Below, in pieces: positions 8,692-17,479 of a DNA stretch of 64,000 bases (the stretch's first letter is position 1; each line of letters starts with the position of its first letter). The stretch spans positions 62,001-126,000 of the forward strand of contig NZ_JAWQUO010000002.1 in NCBI RefSeq assembly GCF_033446605.1, given 5' to 3'. The notes beneath the pieces are model-generated. The model saw only the letters and a list, made by a program, of their open reading frames with translations, ran no database searches and was not told the DNA's origin. The translations under genes were made by a program, and so were the position numbers. This stretch comes from Iodobacter sp025352645. Its GTDB lineage: Bacteria > Pseudomonadota > Gammaproteobacteria > Burkholderiales > Chitinibacteraceae.

Positions 8692-9366
8692 TTATTGCCG
8701 TGCGATTGGAGGCGTTAAGCCAATAAATTCTGGATAGTCAGTAATAATGCCTTGTAAGGAAAACGTTTGGCAAATAAGGTGCTCGGCTTCTGTTTGTGCG
8801 CCATAGGCAAAGTTATTAAACCCCTGCGCATGGCTTTGTTGGATTAACTCATTGTCTAGGGCTTCGTAATCCCACACTAAGGTACGTAAACGTGGGTAGG
8901 GTAAAGCAGAGAGGAGGAGTTCGTGGATTTGTGCTGGGCGGTGAGCAATCAGCAAGCCGCAATCAATTTTTAATTCTTTAGCTACACTTATTATAATTTC
9001 ATGGCGAAAAGAGGTGATAAGCAGCTGGTGATGATCAACATAGTTTTTTAGTATGCTCATGCAGCTAGGTAATACGGATGGGGTTTTTATTTCAATATTC
9101 CAATAAGCATCTGGAAATGCATCGAGCGCTTCGGCTAAAGTAGGGACTAAATAGCCGGCTAAATGAGACAATTCATTCCGACTTAATGCTGCTACCGCTA
9201 TGCCATTTGGGGCATTTCTATCGTGGTATAAAATGGCTTCGCCATCGGCGGCCAGCCTAACATCCGTCTCTATTCCCTTAAAACCTGCCGTTAAGCTTAA
9301 TGCAAAGGCTGCAAGCGTGTTTTCTGGGGCTGTACGGTGTAAACCGCGATGTGCAAGTCGCAACAT
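8692..9366 (-). CDS. ugpQ: Glycerophosphodiester phosphodiesterase
   Basis: A 224-residue GDPD-family TIM-barrel enzyme that hydrolyses glycerophosphodiesters to glycerol-3-phosphate and an alcohol. Catalytic features are visible: His6-Arg7 in AHRG, PENT, Glu33 and Asp35 in GIETDV, His48 in YHD, and NIEIKT in the next metal-binding strand. No signal peptide, so cytoplasmic like UgpQ rather than periplasmic like GlpQ. It is divergent from the patatin gene, whose start is 55 bases away; both act on phospholipid-derived substrates, a functional link that is inferred only. Confidence 0.9.
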   Translation of the reverse strand: MLRLAHRGLHRTAPENTLAAFALSLTAGFKGIETDVRLAADGEAILYHDRNAPNGIAVAALSRNELSHLAGYLVPTLAEALDAFPDAYWNIEIKTPSVLPSCMSILKNYVDHHQLLITSFRHEIIISVAKELKIDCGLLIAHRPAQIHELLLSALPYPRLRTLVWDYEALDNELIQQSHAQGFNNFAYGAQTEAEHLICQTFSLQGIITDYPEFIGLTPPIARQ

Positions 9367-9420
9367 AGAATGGGTTACACTCTTGAAAAAAATTGATGTT
9401 TCAATAATAGGATGCGGTGC

Positions 9421-11625
9421 ATGCTTCGTGCTAGAAGTTTTCTGAATAAATCCGGCATTATTTGTTTATTAGCAGTGATGGGCCTATCGCAGCTTGCCTC
9501 TGCAGCAGATCGTCCTCGTATTGGCTTGGTGCTGGGCGGCGGCGGCGCACGTGGCTTGGCCCATATCGGTATATTGAAGGTACTTGAAGAAGCACGAATC
9601 CCTATTGATTGCGTCGTGGGGACCAGTATTGGCTCCTTAGTTGCGGGTGCTTACGCTGCAGGCCGCACACCGGCTGAAATGGAAAAAAGAGCAACGGATG
9701 CCAATTGGGATGATTTATTAAGCTCTAGTTTACCTAGGCAATTAAGCGCTATTCGTAAAAAACAAGATGATAAGCTCAATTTAGTGGGCATTGAGTTGGG
9801 GCTTAGAGATTCTGGCGAAGTGGCTCTGCCTTCTGCTGCAATTAGCACACAAAAAATTGAATTATTTCTACGTGAAATGACTTTTGGCGGCACGATTTCA
9901 TCTTTTGATGCGCTAGCGATTCCCTATCGGGCGGTGGCGACTGATATTGAAAACGGTGAAATGGTAGTACTAAAAGATGGGGATATTGTAACCGCCATGC
10001 GGGCAAGCATGGCAGTGCCAGGCTTGTTTCCTGCGGTTGCTCAAGGTTCGCGTTTATTAGTGGATGGGGGATTGGCGAGAAATGTGCCGGTGGATGTAGC
10101 CCGCTCACTTTGTGCTGATGTGATTATTGCCGTGGATGTGGGCGCTCAGCCTTTAAATAGAGAAGACATTAATAGTATTTTAAGTACTGCCGATCAATAT
10201 ACGCGCTTAATGGTGGCACAAAATGTAAAGCCGCAATTAGATAGCCTTACTTCACGTGATATTTTGATTACGCCTAATTTAGGTGGCTTAAGTTCTTCTG
10301 ATTTTAAACGTGGTAAAGATTTGATTAGCAAGGGAGAAGAGGCCGCAACGCTCAGCTTATATCAGTTGAGTAAATATGCTTTGCCTGAGGCAGAATATAA
10401 AGCTTGGCAACAGCAAAGATTAGCTAAAAAAATGGCACCGCAGCCTGTGCAAATGGTTGAAGTAACGCCTATGCGCAAAATTAATCCTGACGTTTTGAAA
10501 GAAGCGGTTGATGTGCGAATTGGCATACCATTAGAGTCAGAGATTTTTCATAAGCGCTTATCTGAAGTCTACGCTCGAGGAGATTTTTCTCAGTTAGATT
10601 ATGAGCTTACAGATCACGATGGTGCGCAGCGTCTTACTTTAATTCCAATAGAAAAAGATTGGGGACCTAATTTTCTTTCCTTTGGTTTGGGAATGGGGAC
10701 TGATTTTGAAGGTAATAATCCATATAGCTTAACGGGCATGTACCGCCGTACGTGGATTAATTCTTTAGGGGCAGAGTGGAAAAACTCGTTTAGGGTTGGG
10801 GACACAATGGAGTTTCAATCAGAGTTTTATCAGCCATTGCAATTAGATGGTTATGCTTTTATTGCACCCTCTGTTCAGTTTAAATCTAGCCCTGTTTCTA
10901 TCTGGAGGAATGGCGAAAATATCGCTCAATATCGCTATACACAATCAGGCATTGGTATTGATTTAGGATCAAGTTTGACGCGCTTTGGTGAGGTGCGCTT
11001 AGGTGTGGCGTATCAGCATTATGATGCAGTAAAGCAAATCGGAGAAAACCTAGGCTCCTATGATGTTATGGGGGATTACGGTGTTCGTATGAGTATGTAT
11101 TATGATCAATTAGATAATCTTAATTTTCCCTCAAAGGGCAATTTATTTCATCTATCTTCCTATTATGCTTTACAAGGGCAAGGTGATTTTAAGCCCTATG
11201 GCCGAGTGATCTTAGATGCTCAGCATGCGTTTTCTGTGGGGGGTGTAAGAGGCAACTTTGCTGTACGCGGCCATTATTCGCATAAAGACGCGCCATTTTT
11301 GCCAGATTCACAGTCGCTGGGTGGTTTTTTAAATTTATCTAGTTATCGCAAAAATGAATTGCTTGGGGAAAACACCATTTACGCCAAGGCGCAGATTTAT
11401 TCACCGGTGACTCTATTAGGGTTGAGCGTAGGGGGCAGCTATTTGGGGGCGGCATTTGAAGCAGGCCGCACGTTCAATCCCTTAAATGATGATAAAGATG
11501 GTTGGCATAATTCAGTAACAGGGTTTTGGGCTGCAGACACCTATCTTGGGCCTTTTTACTTAGGCGCTGCTTATGGAGATAATAAAAAACTGCGTTATTA
11601 CTTGATGCTGGGAAATCAGTTTTAA
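9421..11625 (+). CDS. Patatin-like phospholipase autotransporter (type Vd, PlpD-like)
   Basis: Outer-membrane protein of about 734 residues. A signal peptide ends near QLASA. The patatin domain has the oxyanion motif GGGGARG, nucleophile Ser69 in GTSIGS and Asp215 in DGG, giving a Ser-Asp dyad lipase. A POTRA-like segment lies at about 350-415, then an Omp85-type beta-barrel to the terminal Phe (YLMLGNQF). This order is that of the type Vd secretion family (Pseudomonas PlpD, Fusobacterium FplA). ATG at 9421 is chosen because AGGA sits 8 nt upstream; the ATG at 9412 overlaps that site. The psiF-like gene follows 25 bases downstream and could be co-transcribed. Confidence 0.93.
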   Translation: MLRARSFLNKSGIICLLAVMGLSQLASAADRPRIGLVLGGGGARGLAHIGILKVLEEARIPIDCVVGTSIGSLVAGAYAAGRTPAEMEKRATDANWDDLLSSSLPRQLSAIRKKQDDKLNLVGIELGLRDSGEVALPSAAISTQKIELFLREMTFGGTISSFDALAIPYRAVATDIENGEMVVLKDGDIVTAMRASMAVPGLFPAVAQGSRLLVDGGLARNVPVDVARSLCADVIIAVDVGAQPLNREDINSILSTADQYTRLMVAQNVKPQLDSLTSRDILITPNLGGLSSSDFKRGKDLISKGEEAATLSLYQLSKYALPEAEYKAWQQQRLAKKMAPQPVQMVEVTPMRKINPDVLKEAVDVRIGIPLESEIFHKRLSEVYARGDFSQLDYELTDHDGAQRLTLIPIEKDWGPNFLSFGLGMGTDFEGNNPYSLTGMYRRTWINSLGAEWKNSFRVGDTMEFQSEFYQPLQLDGYAFIAPSVQFKSSPVSIWRNGENIAQYRYTQSGIGIDLGSSLTRFGEVRLGVAYQHYDAVKQIGENLGSYDVMGDYGVRMSMYYDQLDNLNFPSKGNLFHLSSYYALQGQGDFKPYGRVILDAQHAFSVGGVRGNFAVRGHYSHKDAPFLPDSQSLGGFLNLSSYRKNELLGENTIYAKAQIYSPVTLLGLSVGGSYLGAAFEAGRTFNPLNDDKDGWHNSVTGFWAADTYLGPFYLGAAYGDNKKLRYYLMLGNQF

Positions 11626-11650
11626 TTTGTTTTTTTAAAGGGAGATGGCG

Positions 11651-11929
11651 ATGTTGAAATTAAGTTTAGTAGCTAGCTTGTTGGCGCTGTGTGTTGGCAC
11701 TGCTTATGCGGGGCCACAGCAAGAAAAAATGGCAACGTGTAATAAAGATGCAGCCACGCAATCCTTAAAGGGCGATGCACGTAAATCATTTATGAGTAGC
11801 TGTTTAAAGGCGGCCCCTGCCTCAGCGCCCATGACTCAGCAAGATAAAATGAAGCAATGCAATAAAGACGCAACGGGTAAAAAAGGTGATGAGCGTAAAG
11901 CCTTTATGAGCTCTTGTTTGAAGAAATAA
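11651..11929 (+). CDS. psiF: PsiF-family small periplasmic protein
   Basis: A 92-residue exported protein: signal peptide MLKLSLVASLLALCVGTAYA, then two repeats of the PsiF motif. The pattern is QQxKMxxCNKDA...KGDxRKxFMSxCLK, giving four cysteines in two pairs. PsiF is phosphate-starvation inducible in enterics; its biochemical role is unknown. GGGAG ends 6 nt before ATG 11651, so this start is preferred over the ATG at 11645 that overlaps the ribosome site. A hairpin terminator follows directly. Confidence 0.9.
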   Translation: MLKLSLVASLLALCVGTAYAGPQQEKMATCNKDAATQSLKGDARKSFMSSCLKAAPASAPMTQQDKMKQCNKDATGKKGDERKAFMSSCLKK

Positions 11930-11934
11930 GCCAG

Positions 11935-11957
11935 CGGCCAGATGCAAAGTCTGGCCG
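11935..11957 (+). terminator. Hairpin after psiF
   Basis: CGGCCAGA and TCTGGCCG form an 8-bp stem with a 7-base loop, starting 6 bases after the psiF stop. The following tract is TTATTG, so termination may be weak. It lies between convergent genes. Confidence 0.55.
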
Positions 11958-12038
11958 TTATTGAGTTGCGCTGCTGGAGGTCCCTCTTCTGATCACTTTT
12001 TTGCGCACCCCGTACCCTATATGGCACACGTTTACTTA

Positions 12039-13598
12039 TTAGGGCAGGGGAATACACGTCAAAGCATCACGAAAAAATACTCGCTCGCTTGGGCGTAATT
12101 CAAATAGCAAGGCGCGCAATCGCTCTATGATTTGATAGGCGATGAGGCTTGCTCCCTGCTCATATACACAAAACCATGCTGCTTCTAGTAAGAGATTGGC
12201 TAGCTGTAAAGGGGGAAAGTTGACACGGCCACTGTCGTATTCTTCTAGCGTAAATTGCGCCCAAGAAAACCAATTGCTAAAGCCTTTACTCGCTGAAAAT
12301 GGGGCTGGGAAAGGTTGTAATGCCGTGGCCGCTGCTGTTAATGATAAAGGCTGTTGTAGGCGAAATGCCTCTAAGCAAGCCGCACCCTCAGGCAAGCAAT
12401 TACCGCGTGCAATGCGCAGGATAAAAATGGTGTTCCAAGCCGAGGCACTACCAACACCAAACCGATCACAAATCCATTCTGATAAGCCTAGCCAGCGCAT
12501 GGCCTGAACTTGCACGCTTGCTTGAGTGAGCTTTAATAATTTGAGTTGGCTAAATAGCCATAAACACCAGCCAATATTAGCTGCCACGTGTTGTACGGCA
12601 TCAATAGAATCGGCCTCACATGCGGCTTCTAAGGCATAGCTTAGCGCTTGTAATGCGGCATCGGCGGATTCTTTCCGCAGCGTACAGCCTTCGGCCATCG
12701 CGTCATATTTGTACAATAAAGCACTTAAATTAAGGTATTCAAAGCGTACGCGAGGGTTGTAGCGCACCACAGGGCCAAGTGTGGTTGAGGCTTCTAGCTG
12801 AAGCAGTAGCATGCGTGCTGCTTCAATATCACTATGAGTATAGCGATCCCATGCGTGTACGATTTGTGCCATTGCCGCAAATGTGGGCTGAGCACTTGCT
12901 AATTGCCCCACCGCAATAATATGTTCAAAGCGCTTTAAGGCTTGTTTGCTTTCAGGTAATAAATCGCTGCGACGCCATGCCAAACTTGCTTTCATTAGAG
13001 CGAGCGCCCGCTGAAAATCATCGTGGGCGCATTCTTGAGCAAGCAAAAACGGATCACTCATGCGTAAAGCGGCTGGACGGACAAAGCCATCGTGGCCTTC
13101 ACGCATTCCTTGAGTGAGATGCTTCCAAAAACTCATATCCTGCATGACATAATCCACACCCTTGCGCTCACCTGTTATGCCCATTCTGGGTAGTGCAGGC
13201 GTTTGTAATCCTAAAAAGGTTGCCAGATCGCTAGGGGCTAGGCTTACGCCCTGCTGGGTAAACTTTAGGCATTCCAAGCTTTTCTGCGTTAGCCAAAACG
13301 GCCCTCGGCTGCGTTGTGCCGGATTTAACATCGCGACATTTAGCTGTTGATCATGCCCCCAGCCCACGGTGATGTGTAGGCGTGAATATTCTGCAAATGC
13401 GCGTGAAATTAACATCCGAATAGCTTGTGCCTGTGGAAAATTAGCGCGGATGATGGCGGCAGTTAATAGACGTTTTTCGATTTGCTGAGCGTAAACCATG
13501 CGCACTAACAACCACAGGGATTGGTAACGTAGGGGCTCATCCCCCGCCTGGTAAGGCGTAGATAATTCAATCACAATTGGGGATAGTGGTTTAGTCAT
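12039..13598 (-). CDS. Uncharacterised 519-aa protein, helical-repeat-like
   Basis: Not recognised. There is no signal peptide, and the segments rich in Trp/Leu do not look like clear membrane helices. Residues about 25-80 have a helix-helix-strand pattern that might be a winged-helix domain (inference). The rest, about 180-500, is rich in Ala/Leu helices such as LALMKASLAWRRSD and ALQALSYALEAACEAD, resembling TPR-type solenoids. It stands alone: convergent with psiF and divergent from the class D beta-lactamase gene, with a 250-base AT-rich region between them. It could be a regulator with a helical-repeat sensor region, but no function is assigned. Confidence 0.75.
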   Translation of the reverse strand: MTKPLSPIVIELSTPYQAGDEPLRYQSLWLLVRMVYAQQIEKRLLTAAIIRANFPQAQAIRMLISRAFAEYSRLHITVGWGHDQQLNVAMLNPAQRSRGPFWLTQKSLECLKFTQQGVSLAPSDLATFLGLQTPALPRMGITGERKGVDYVMQDMSFWKHLTQGMREGHDGFVRPAALRMSDPFLLAQECAHDDFQRALALMKASLAWRRSDLLPESKQALKRFEHIIAVGQLASAQPTFAAMAQIVHAWDRYTHSDIEAARMLLLQLEASTTLGPVVRYNPRVRFEYLNLSALLYKYDAMAEGCTLRKESADAALQALSYALEAACEADSIDAVQHVAANIGWCLWLFSQLKLLKLTQASVQVQAMRWLGLSEWICDRFGVGSASAWNTIFILRIARGNCLPEGAACLEAFRLQQPLSLTAAATALQPFPAPFSASKGFSNWFSWAQFTLEEYDSGRVNFPPLQLANLLLEAAWFCVYEQGASLIAYQIIERLRALLFELRPSERVFFRDALTCIPLP

Positions 13599-13664
13599 AA
13601 ATACTTTAAATAAAACAATCTATGAAGCGTTGAAGTAAATAACTTAAATACACTGTATGCAATA

Positions 13665-13831
13665 TGTGTAAATAAATTTTAATTTGCAATACAGTACCAC
13701 ATTCAAATAATAAACGAGCTGCTTGTGTATTTAAATTTATTAACTTCAGCTTGGTTACACATGTTACAAAATAGCATATTTACCAAATGGTGTAGCTTTT
13801 ATTATTATGTGTAACTTGATTGGCTTACACA
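13665..13831. promoter_or_regulatory. Four TGTGTAA/TTACACA heptamers upstream of the beta-lactamase gene
   Basis: The heptamer TGTGTAA occurs at 13665-13671 and 13808-13814, and its reverse complement TTACACA at 13755-13761 and 13825-13831. The last two form a perfect dyad with a 10-bp spacer, ending 21 bases before the ATG at 13853. The region is AT-rich. The arrangement looks like operator sites for a dimeric regulator; the regulator is unknown. Confidence 0.45.
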
Positions 13832-13852
13832 TTAATGAATAGAGGATTAAAT

Positions 13853-14701
13853 ATGCTATTAAAGAAATATTTACTTATAACTGGAATACTGCTTTCTATG
13901 GCTAATTCTGCACATGCGTTTCAGCCTGATTATAAAAGCCTATTTAAAGGCTATGACGGCTGCTTTATGCTTTACGATAACAGTAGCAAGAAAATGCTAA
14001 GTGAATACAACCCAAATAATCGTTGCTCACAACGCATTCCTGTGAATTCGACCTTTAAACTTCCCTTGGCCCTGATGGCTTTTGATGCAGGGCTTATTAA
14101 TAAAGACACGGTATTTAAATGGAATGGTCAACGCTATGATCTTCTTGATTGGAATCAGGATCAAAACCCAGCTAGCTGGGAGAAGTATTCGGTGGTTTGG
14201 GTCTCGCAGCACATCACACCACAGCTTGGTTTGGATAAAATAAAACAATATCTAGCTGATTTTAATTATGGAAATCAGGATTTTTCAGGTGATCCAGGCA
14301 AAAATAATGGCTTAAGTAATGCATGGTTGAGTAGTAGTTTAAAAGTATCCGCAAAAGAGCAACTGGCTTTATTGCAGCAGTTTGCAAATGGCACATTACC
14401 ACTTAGCCAGCAAGCCATGGCTGAAACCAAGAAAATCATTTATGTGGGAAAATTAAACCATGGGGCAGATCTTTACGGAAAAACTGGTAGCGGCTGGAAA
14501 AATAGAAGTGATAAAGGGGGGAACAGCAAAAAAATGCGTGATGGCTGGTATATTGGCTTGGTTGAAAATGCGGGTAAACAATATATTTTTGTAAGCAATA
14601 TTACGGATGAAAATATTCCAAGTGCAGATGATAAGAAAATGGGTGGCCCCATTGCAAAAGAAATCTCACTTAAATTGTTGAATAGTTATTTTTCCTCTTA
14701 A
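13853..14701 (+). CDS. bla: Class D (OXA-type) beta-lactamase
   Basis: A 282-residue exported serine beta-lactamase. The signal peptide ends near AHA (residue 22). All class D motifs are present: Ser66-Thr-Phe-Lys69 (nucleophile plus the lysine that is carboxylated), Ser113-Val-Val, Tyr139-Gly-Asn141, Trp158 in the position that stabilises the carboxylated lysine, and Lys210-Thr-Gly212. ATG at 13853 has AGAGGA 6 nt upstream, so the longer TTG-started reading (13820) is rejected. The gene is single, with no integron, IS or resistance neighbours, so it looks like a resident chromosomal OXA. Spectrum cannot be predicted from sequence alone. Confidence 0.95.
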   Translation: MLLKKYLLITGILLSMANSAHAFQPDYKSLFKGYDGCFMLYDNSSKKMLSEYNPNNRCSQRIPVNSTFKLPLALMAFDAGLINKDTVFKWNGQRYDLLDWNQDQNPASWEKYSVVWVSQHITPQLGLDKIKQYLADFNYGNQDFSGDPGKNNGLSNAWLSSSLKVSAKEQLALLQQFANGTLPLSQQAMAETKKIIYVGKLNHGADLYGKTGSGWKNRSDKGGNSKKMRDGWYIGLVENAGKQYIFVSNITDENIPSADDKKMGGPIAKEISLKLLNSYFSS

Positions 14702-14956
14702 AGACCGCGCGGCATAAATATCGAAGGGGCACCGCCTAAATCGGCAGCCTCTTTGCTCACTTTGGTGTTTCGTAGGCAGCTTGGCAGGCATTGGCGGTGC
14801 TGTCATATATAGCTTGCAGCGCTATGCAGCTCATCTGAGTAAGTTTACAAAGACAGCTTCGTAATAAAGTCTGGCTTTATATCGCTTGAATTTGCCCTTA
14901 TCATCCCAATCTATTGTGAAAATACCCCTTATTATTTATCATCCCCTGCCTAATAT

Positions 14957-16096
14957 ATGACTTTTCTTCATCGCCTATTTAGCAAGACCACTGGAATATC
15001 TGCCATGCCCGCTACCGATCTGCTGCTTGCCGCGCTTGCTAATGAAATTGATCCAAATACAGGGCGCGATTATGTTTCGGCCAAATGTATCAAGAATTTA
15101 AAGTCTGAGCAGGGGGCGGTTAGCCTTGATATTGAGCTGGGCTATCCAGCGGCTAGCCAATTAGCGGCCATTAAAAGCCAAGTGGAGCAGGCTTTACTGG
15201 CGGTGGATGGGGTGAAATCGGCTCAAGCCTCTGTATCTAGCCATATTGTGGCTCATGCTGCGCAGCGTGGTTTGCCATTGCAAAAAGGCATTAAAAATAT
15301 TATTGCGGTGGCCAGTGGGAAGGGCGGCGTAGGTAAATCAACCACGGCGGTTAATTTAGCCTTAGCGCTGGCGGCAGAAGGCGCGAGTGTGGGGCTATTA
15401 GATGCAGATATCTATGGCCCATCGCAGCCAACCATGATGGGGGTTGCAGATCAAAAGCCTGAAGCCGTAGAAAATAAATACATTCTACCGATTGAAAATC
15501 ACGGTATTAAAACGATGTCGATTGGATTTTTAATTGATACCGAGCAGCCTATGGTGTGGCGTGGCCCAATGGTTACTCAAGCTTTAACCCAGCTTTTGAA
15601 TGAAACCATGTGGGGCGAGCTCGATTACTTGGTGATTGATTTGCCGCCTGGTACCGGTGATATTCAGCTGACTTTAAGTCAGAAAGTACCCGTAACTGGC
15701 GCGGTGATTGTCACCACACCACAAGATATTGCCCTGCTGGATGCACGTAAGGGCATTAAGATGTTTGAGAAAGTAGGCGTGCCGATTTTAGGCTTAGTCG
15801 AAAACATGAGCATGCATATTTGCAGCCAGTGTGGCCATGCCGAGCCTATTTTTGGTGAAGGAGGTGGGGCAAAAATGGGTGCTGATTATGGTATTGAATT
15901 GCTAGGCCAATTGCCGCTAGATTTGTCGATACGCCTCAATGCCGATGCCGGTAAGCCATCGGTGGTGGCGGATCCAAATGGCAAAATTGCTGAGCTATAT
16001 AAATCGATTGCACGCAAAGTAGCGGTAAAAATTGCCGCTAAATCACAAGACTTCTCCAGTAAATTTCCAAAGATTGTGATTCAGAAAAATACTTGA
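14957..16096 (+). CDS. apbC: Mrp/ApbC family iron-sulfur cluster carrier ATPase
   Basis: Cytoplasmic P-loop ATPase that carries and transfers Fe-S clusters. The N-terminal DUF59/MIP18-like domain (about 20-100) is followed by the Mrp ATPase: deviant Walker A GKGGVGKST with Lys127, DADIYGPSQPTMMG, and LVIDLPPGTGD. The paired cysteines Cys289 and Cys292 in ICSQCGH bridge the cluster in the dimer. The start is uncertain: ATG 14957 gives 379 residues; ATG 15005 (MPATDLLLAALANEI) fits family starts better, but neither has a clear Shine-Dalgarno. A strong bidirectional terminator follows. Confidence 0.94.
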   Translation: MTFLHRLFSKTTGISAMPATDLLLAALANEIDPNTGRDYVSAKCIKNLKSEQGAVSLDIELGYPAASQLAAIKSQVEQALLAVDGVKSAQASVSSHIVAHAAQRGLPLQKGIKNIIAVASGKGGVGKSTTAVNLALALAAEGASVGLLDADIYGPSQPTMMGVADQKPEAVENKYILPIENHGIKTMSIGFLIDTEQPMVWRGPMVTQALTQLLNETMWGELDYLVIDLPPGTGDIQLTLSQKVPVTGAVIVTTPQDIALLDARKGIKMFEKVGVPILGLVENMSMHICSQCGHAEPIFGEGGGAKMGADYGIELLGQLPLDLSIRLNADAGKPSVVADPNGKIAELYKSIARKVAVKIAAKSQDFSSKFPKIVIQKNT

Positions 16097-16111
16097 TTAT
16101 TCATCAGATAT

Positions 16112-16147
16112 AAAAAAACCCGACACCATATGATGTCGGGTTTTTTT
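16112..16147. terminator. Bidirectional rho-independent terminator
   Basis: Seven A residues, stem CCCGACA / TGTCGGG and seven T residues, between the convergent apbC and pbpG genes. It is symmetric and should end transcription from both sides. Confidence 0.92.
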
Positions 16148-16166
16148 ATGGACAGAATATCAAAGA

Positions 16167-17234
16167 TTAACCAGCGCGTGATTTGCTAGCGGATGTGGTT
16201 TCAATCCATTTACGTACGCGTTGTGCATCGCCAATACGGGTGTATTTGCCATTTGAATCGAGTAAAACAATCACAACAGGTGTGCCATTAATGGTGGCCT
16301 GCATCACTAAGCAACGGCCGGCCTCATTAATAAAACCGGTTTTGGAAACACCAATAGTCCAGTCTTCTGCTTTAACTAGTGGATTGGTATTGTGGAATGC
16401 CAAGTTTCTGCCGGTTTGGTTAGAAACAAAGCTGTATTCACTGCTGGTGGTGAAGTCATGAATTTCTGGATAGCGGTGTGCAGCTTTTACCATCAAAGCT
16501 AGTTCACGCGGAGTAGAAACATTATTGGGCGTTAAGCCGGTTGAATCATAAAAACGGCTGGTGCGCATTCCCAGTGATTGAGCTTTTTCATTCATTTTGC
16601 GAATAAAAGTAGCTTGGCCCGCAGGGAAAGTGCGCGCTAAAGCGGCGGCAGCGCGATTTTCAGAAGCCATTAGTGCTAAAAGCAGCAACTCACCACGGGT
16701 AAGGGTAGTGCCTACCGTTAAACGCGAGCTGGTGTTTTTTAGTGTATCAATATCGGCTTGGCTAATGGTTAGCAATTCATTTAATGGCAATTGCGCATCA
16801 AGCGTAACCATTGCTGTCATGAGTTTGGTAATCGATGCGATGGGTGTAACCGCATCGGCATTTTTCTCAAACATAATCTCGCCACTTTGCTCATTGAGCA
16901 CCAACACGCCCGTGGATTGCACACCAGGGTTATCTAGAGTGGTTGACATGGCTAATGCGCGTGAAATGGTGACATCTTTACGCGCGTTAGCAATCGCACG
17001 ATTGGTAATCTGTTTGTTACTTGATTTAGTCGCCGTTTTTGTTGTTTTTAATGCTTTCGTTGCTTTGGCGGACTTATTCTTCGCTGAAGCTTTGGCTTTA
17101 GCACTGTGGCTTGAGGTTTTAGAGATCGACGATTTTGTGGCCGATTTATGGCCAGTATTTGCCGCCGCAGTGGCCGGTACGACCAGGCCTAGCGCTGCAA
17201 CGAGGGTGCAGCATGAGAAAATGCGGTACAGCAT
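16167..17234 (-). CDS. pbpG: D-alanyl-D-alanine endopeptidase, PBP7 type
   Basis: A 355-residue periplasmic peptidoglycan hydrolase of the S11 family, which cleaves peptide crosslinks. A signal peptide (LVAALGLVVPATAAA) is followed by a long Lys/Ala/Ser/Thr-rich low-complexity linker (about 28-75) likely to contact the cell wall. The penicillin-binding motifs follow: Ser134-Ile-Thr-Lys137 (SxxK), Ser191-Glu-Asn193 (SxN) and Lys298-Thr-Gly300 (KTG). The fold is short without a PBP5-type C-terminal anchor, favouring PBP7 over DacA/DacC. It is divergent from phaC. Confidence 0.92.
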   Translation of the reverse strand: MLYRIFSCCTLVAALGLVVPATAAANTGHKSATKSSISKTSSHSAKAKASAKNKSAKATKALKTTKTATKSSNKQITNRAIANARKDVTISRALAMSTTLDNPGVQSTGVLVLNEQSGEIMFEKNADAVTPIASITKLMTAMVTLDAQLPLNELLTISQADIDTLKNTSSRLTVGTTLTRGELLLLALMASENRAAAALARTFPAGQATFIRKMNEKAQSLGMRTSRFYDSTGLTPNNVSTPRELALMVKAAHRYPEIHDFTTSSEYSFVSNQTGRNLAFHNTNPLVKAEDWTIGVSKTGFINEAGRCLVMQATINGTPVVIVLLDSNGKYTRIGDAQRVRKWIETTSASKSRAG

Positions 17235-17401
17235 GAGATAGAGGCTCCAAGGGCTAGGGACGGCAAAAATATGACGCTGCCATCCTTCATAATTGTGGTT
17301 TTATTTTACGCAATGAATTTAAAAATGTCATGTTAAATCAAATAGTACGGTAGGATTTGATAGAAATCGGATTAGAGTATTTTTTCGTGATTTTGTTTTT
17401 T

Positions 17402-17445
17402 TGCAGCAAGTTTGTTGTTGCGGTGCAGCAATAATTTGCTAGAAT
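17402..17445 (+). promoter_or_regulatory. Candidate phaC promoter with TGCAGCAA direct repeats
   Basis: TTGCGG (17418-17423), a 16-bp spacer and TAGAAT (17440-17445) form a plausible sigma-70 promoter 35 bases before the phaC ATG. The octamer TGCAGCAA occurs at 17402-17409 and 17424-17431, the second copy inside the promoter spacer. TGCA-rich sites are known targets of PhaR-type regulators of PHA genes; that PhaR acts here is inference. Confidence 0.5.
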
Positions 17446-17479
17446 GGTGTTCCTTTCGAGTTGCTTTCGGAGAAAACCG

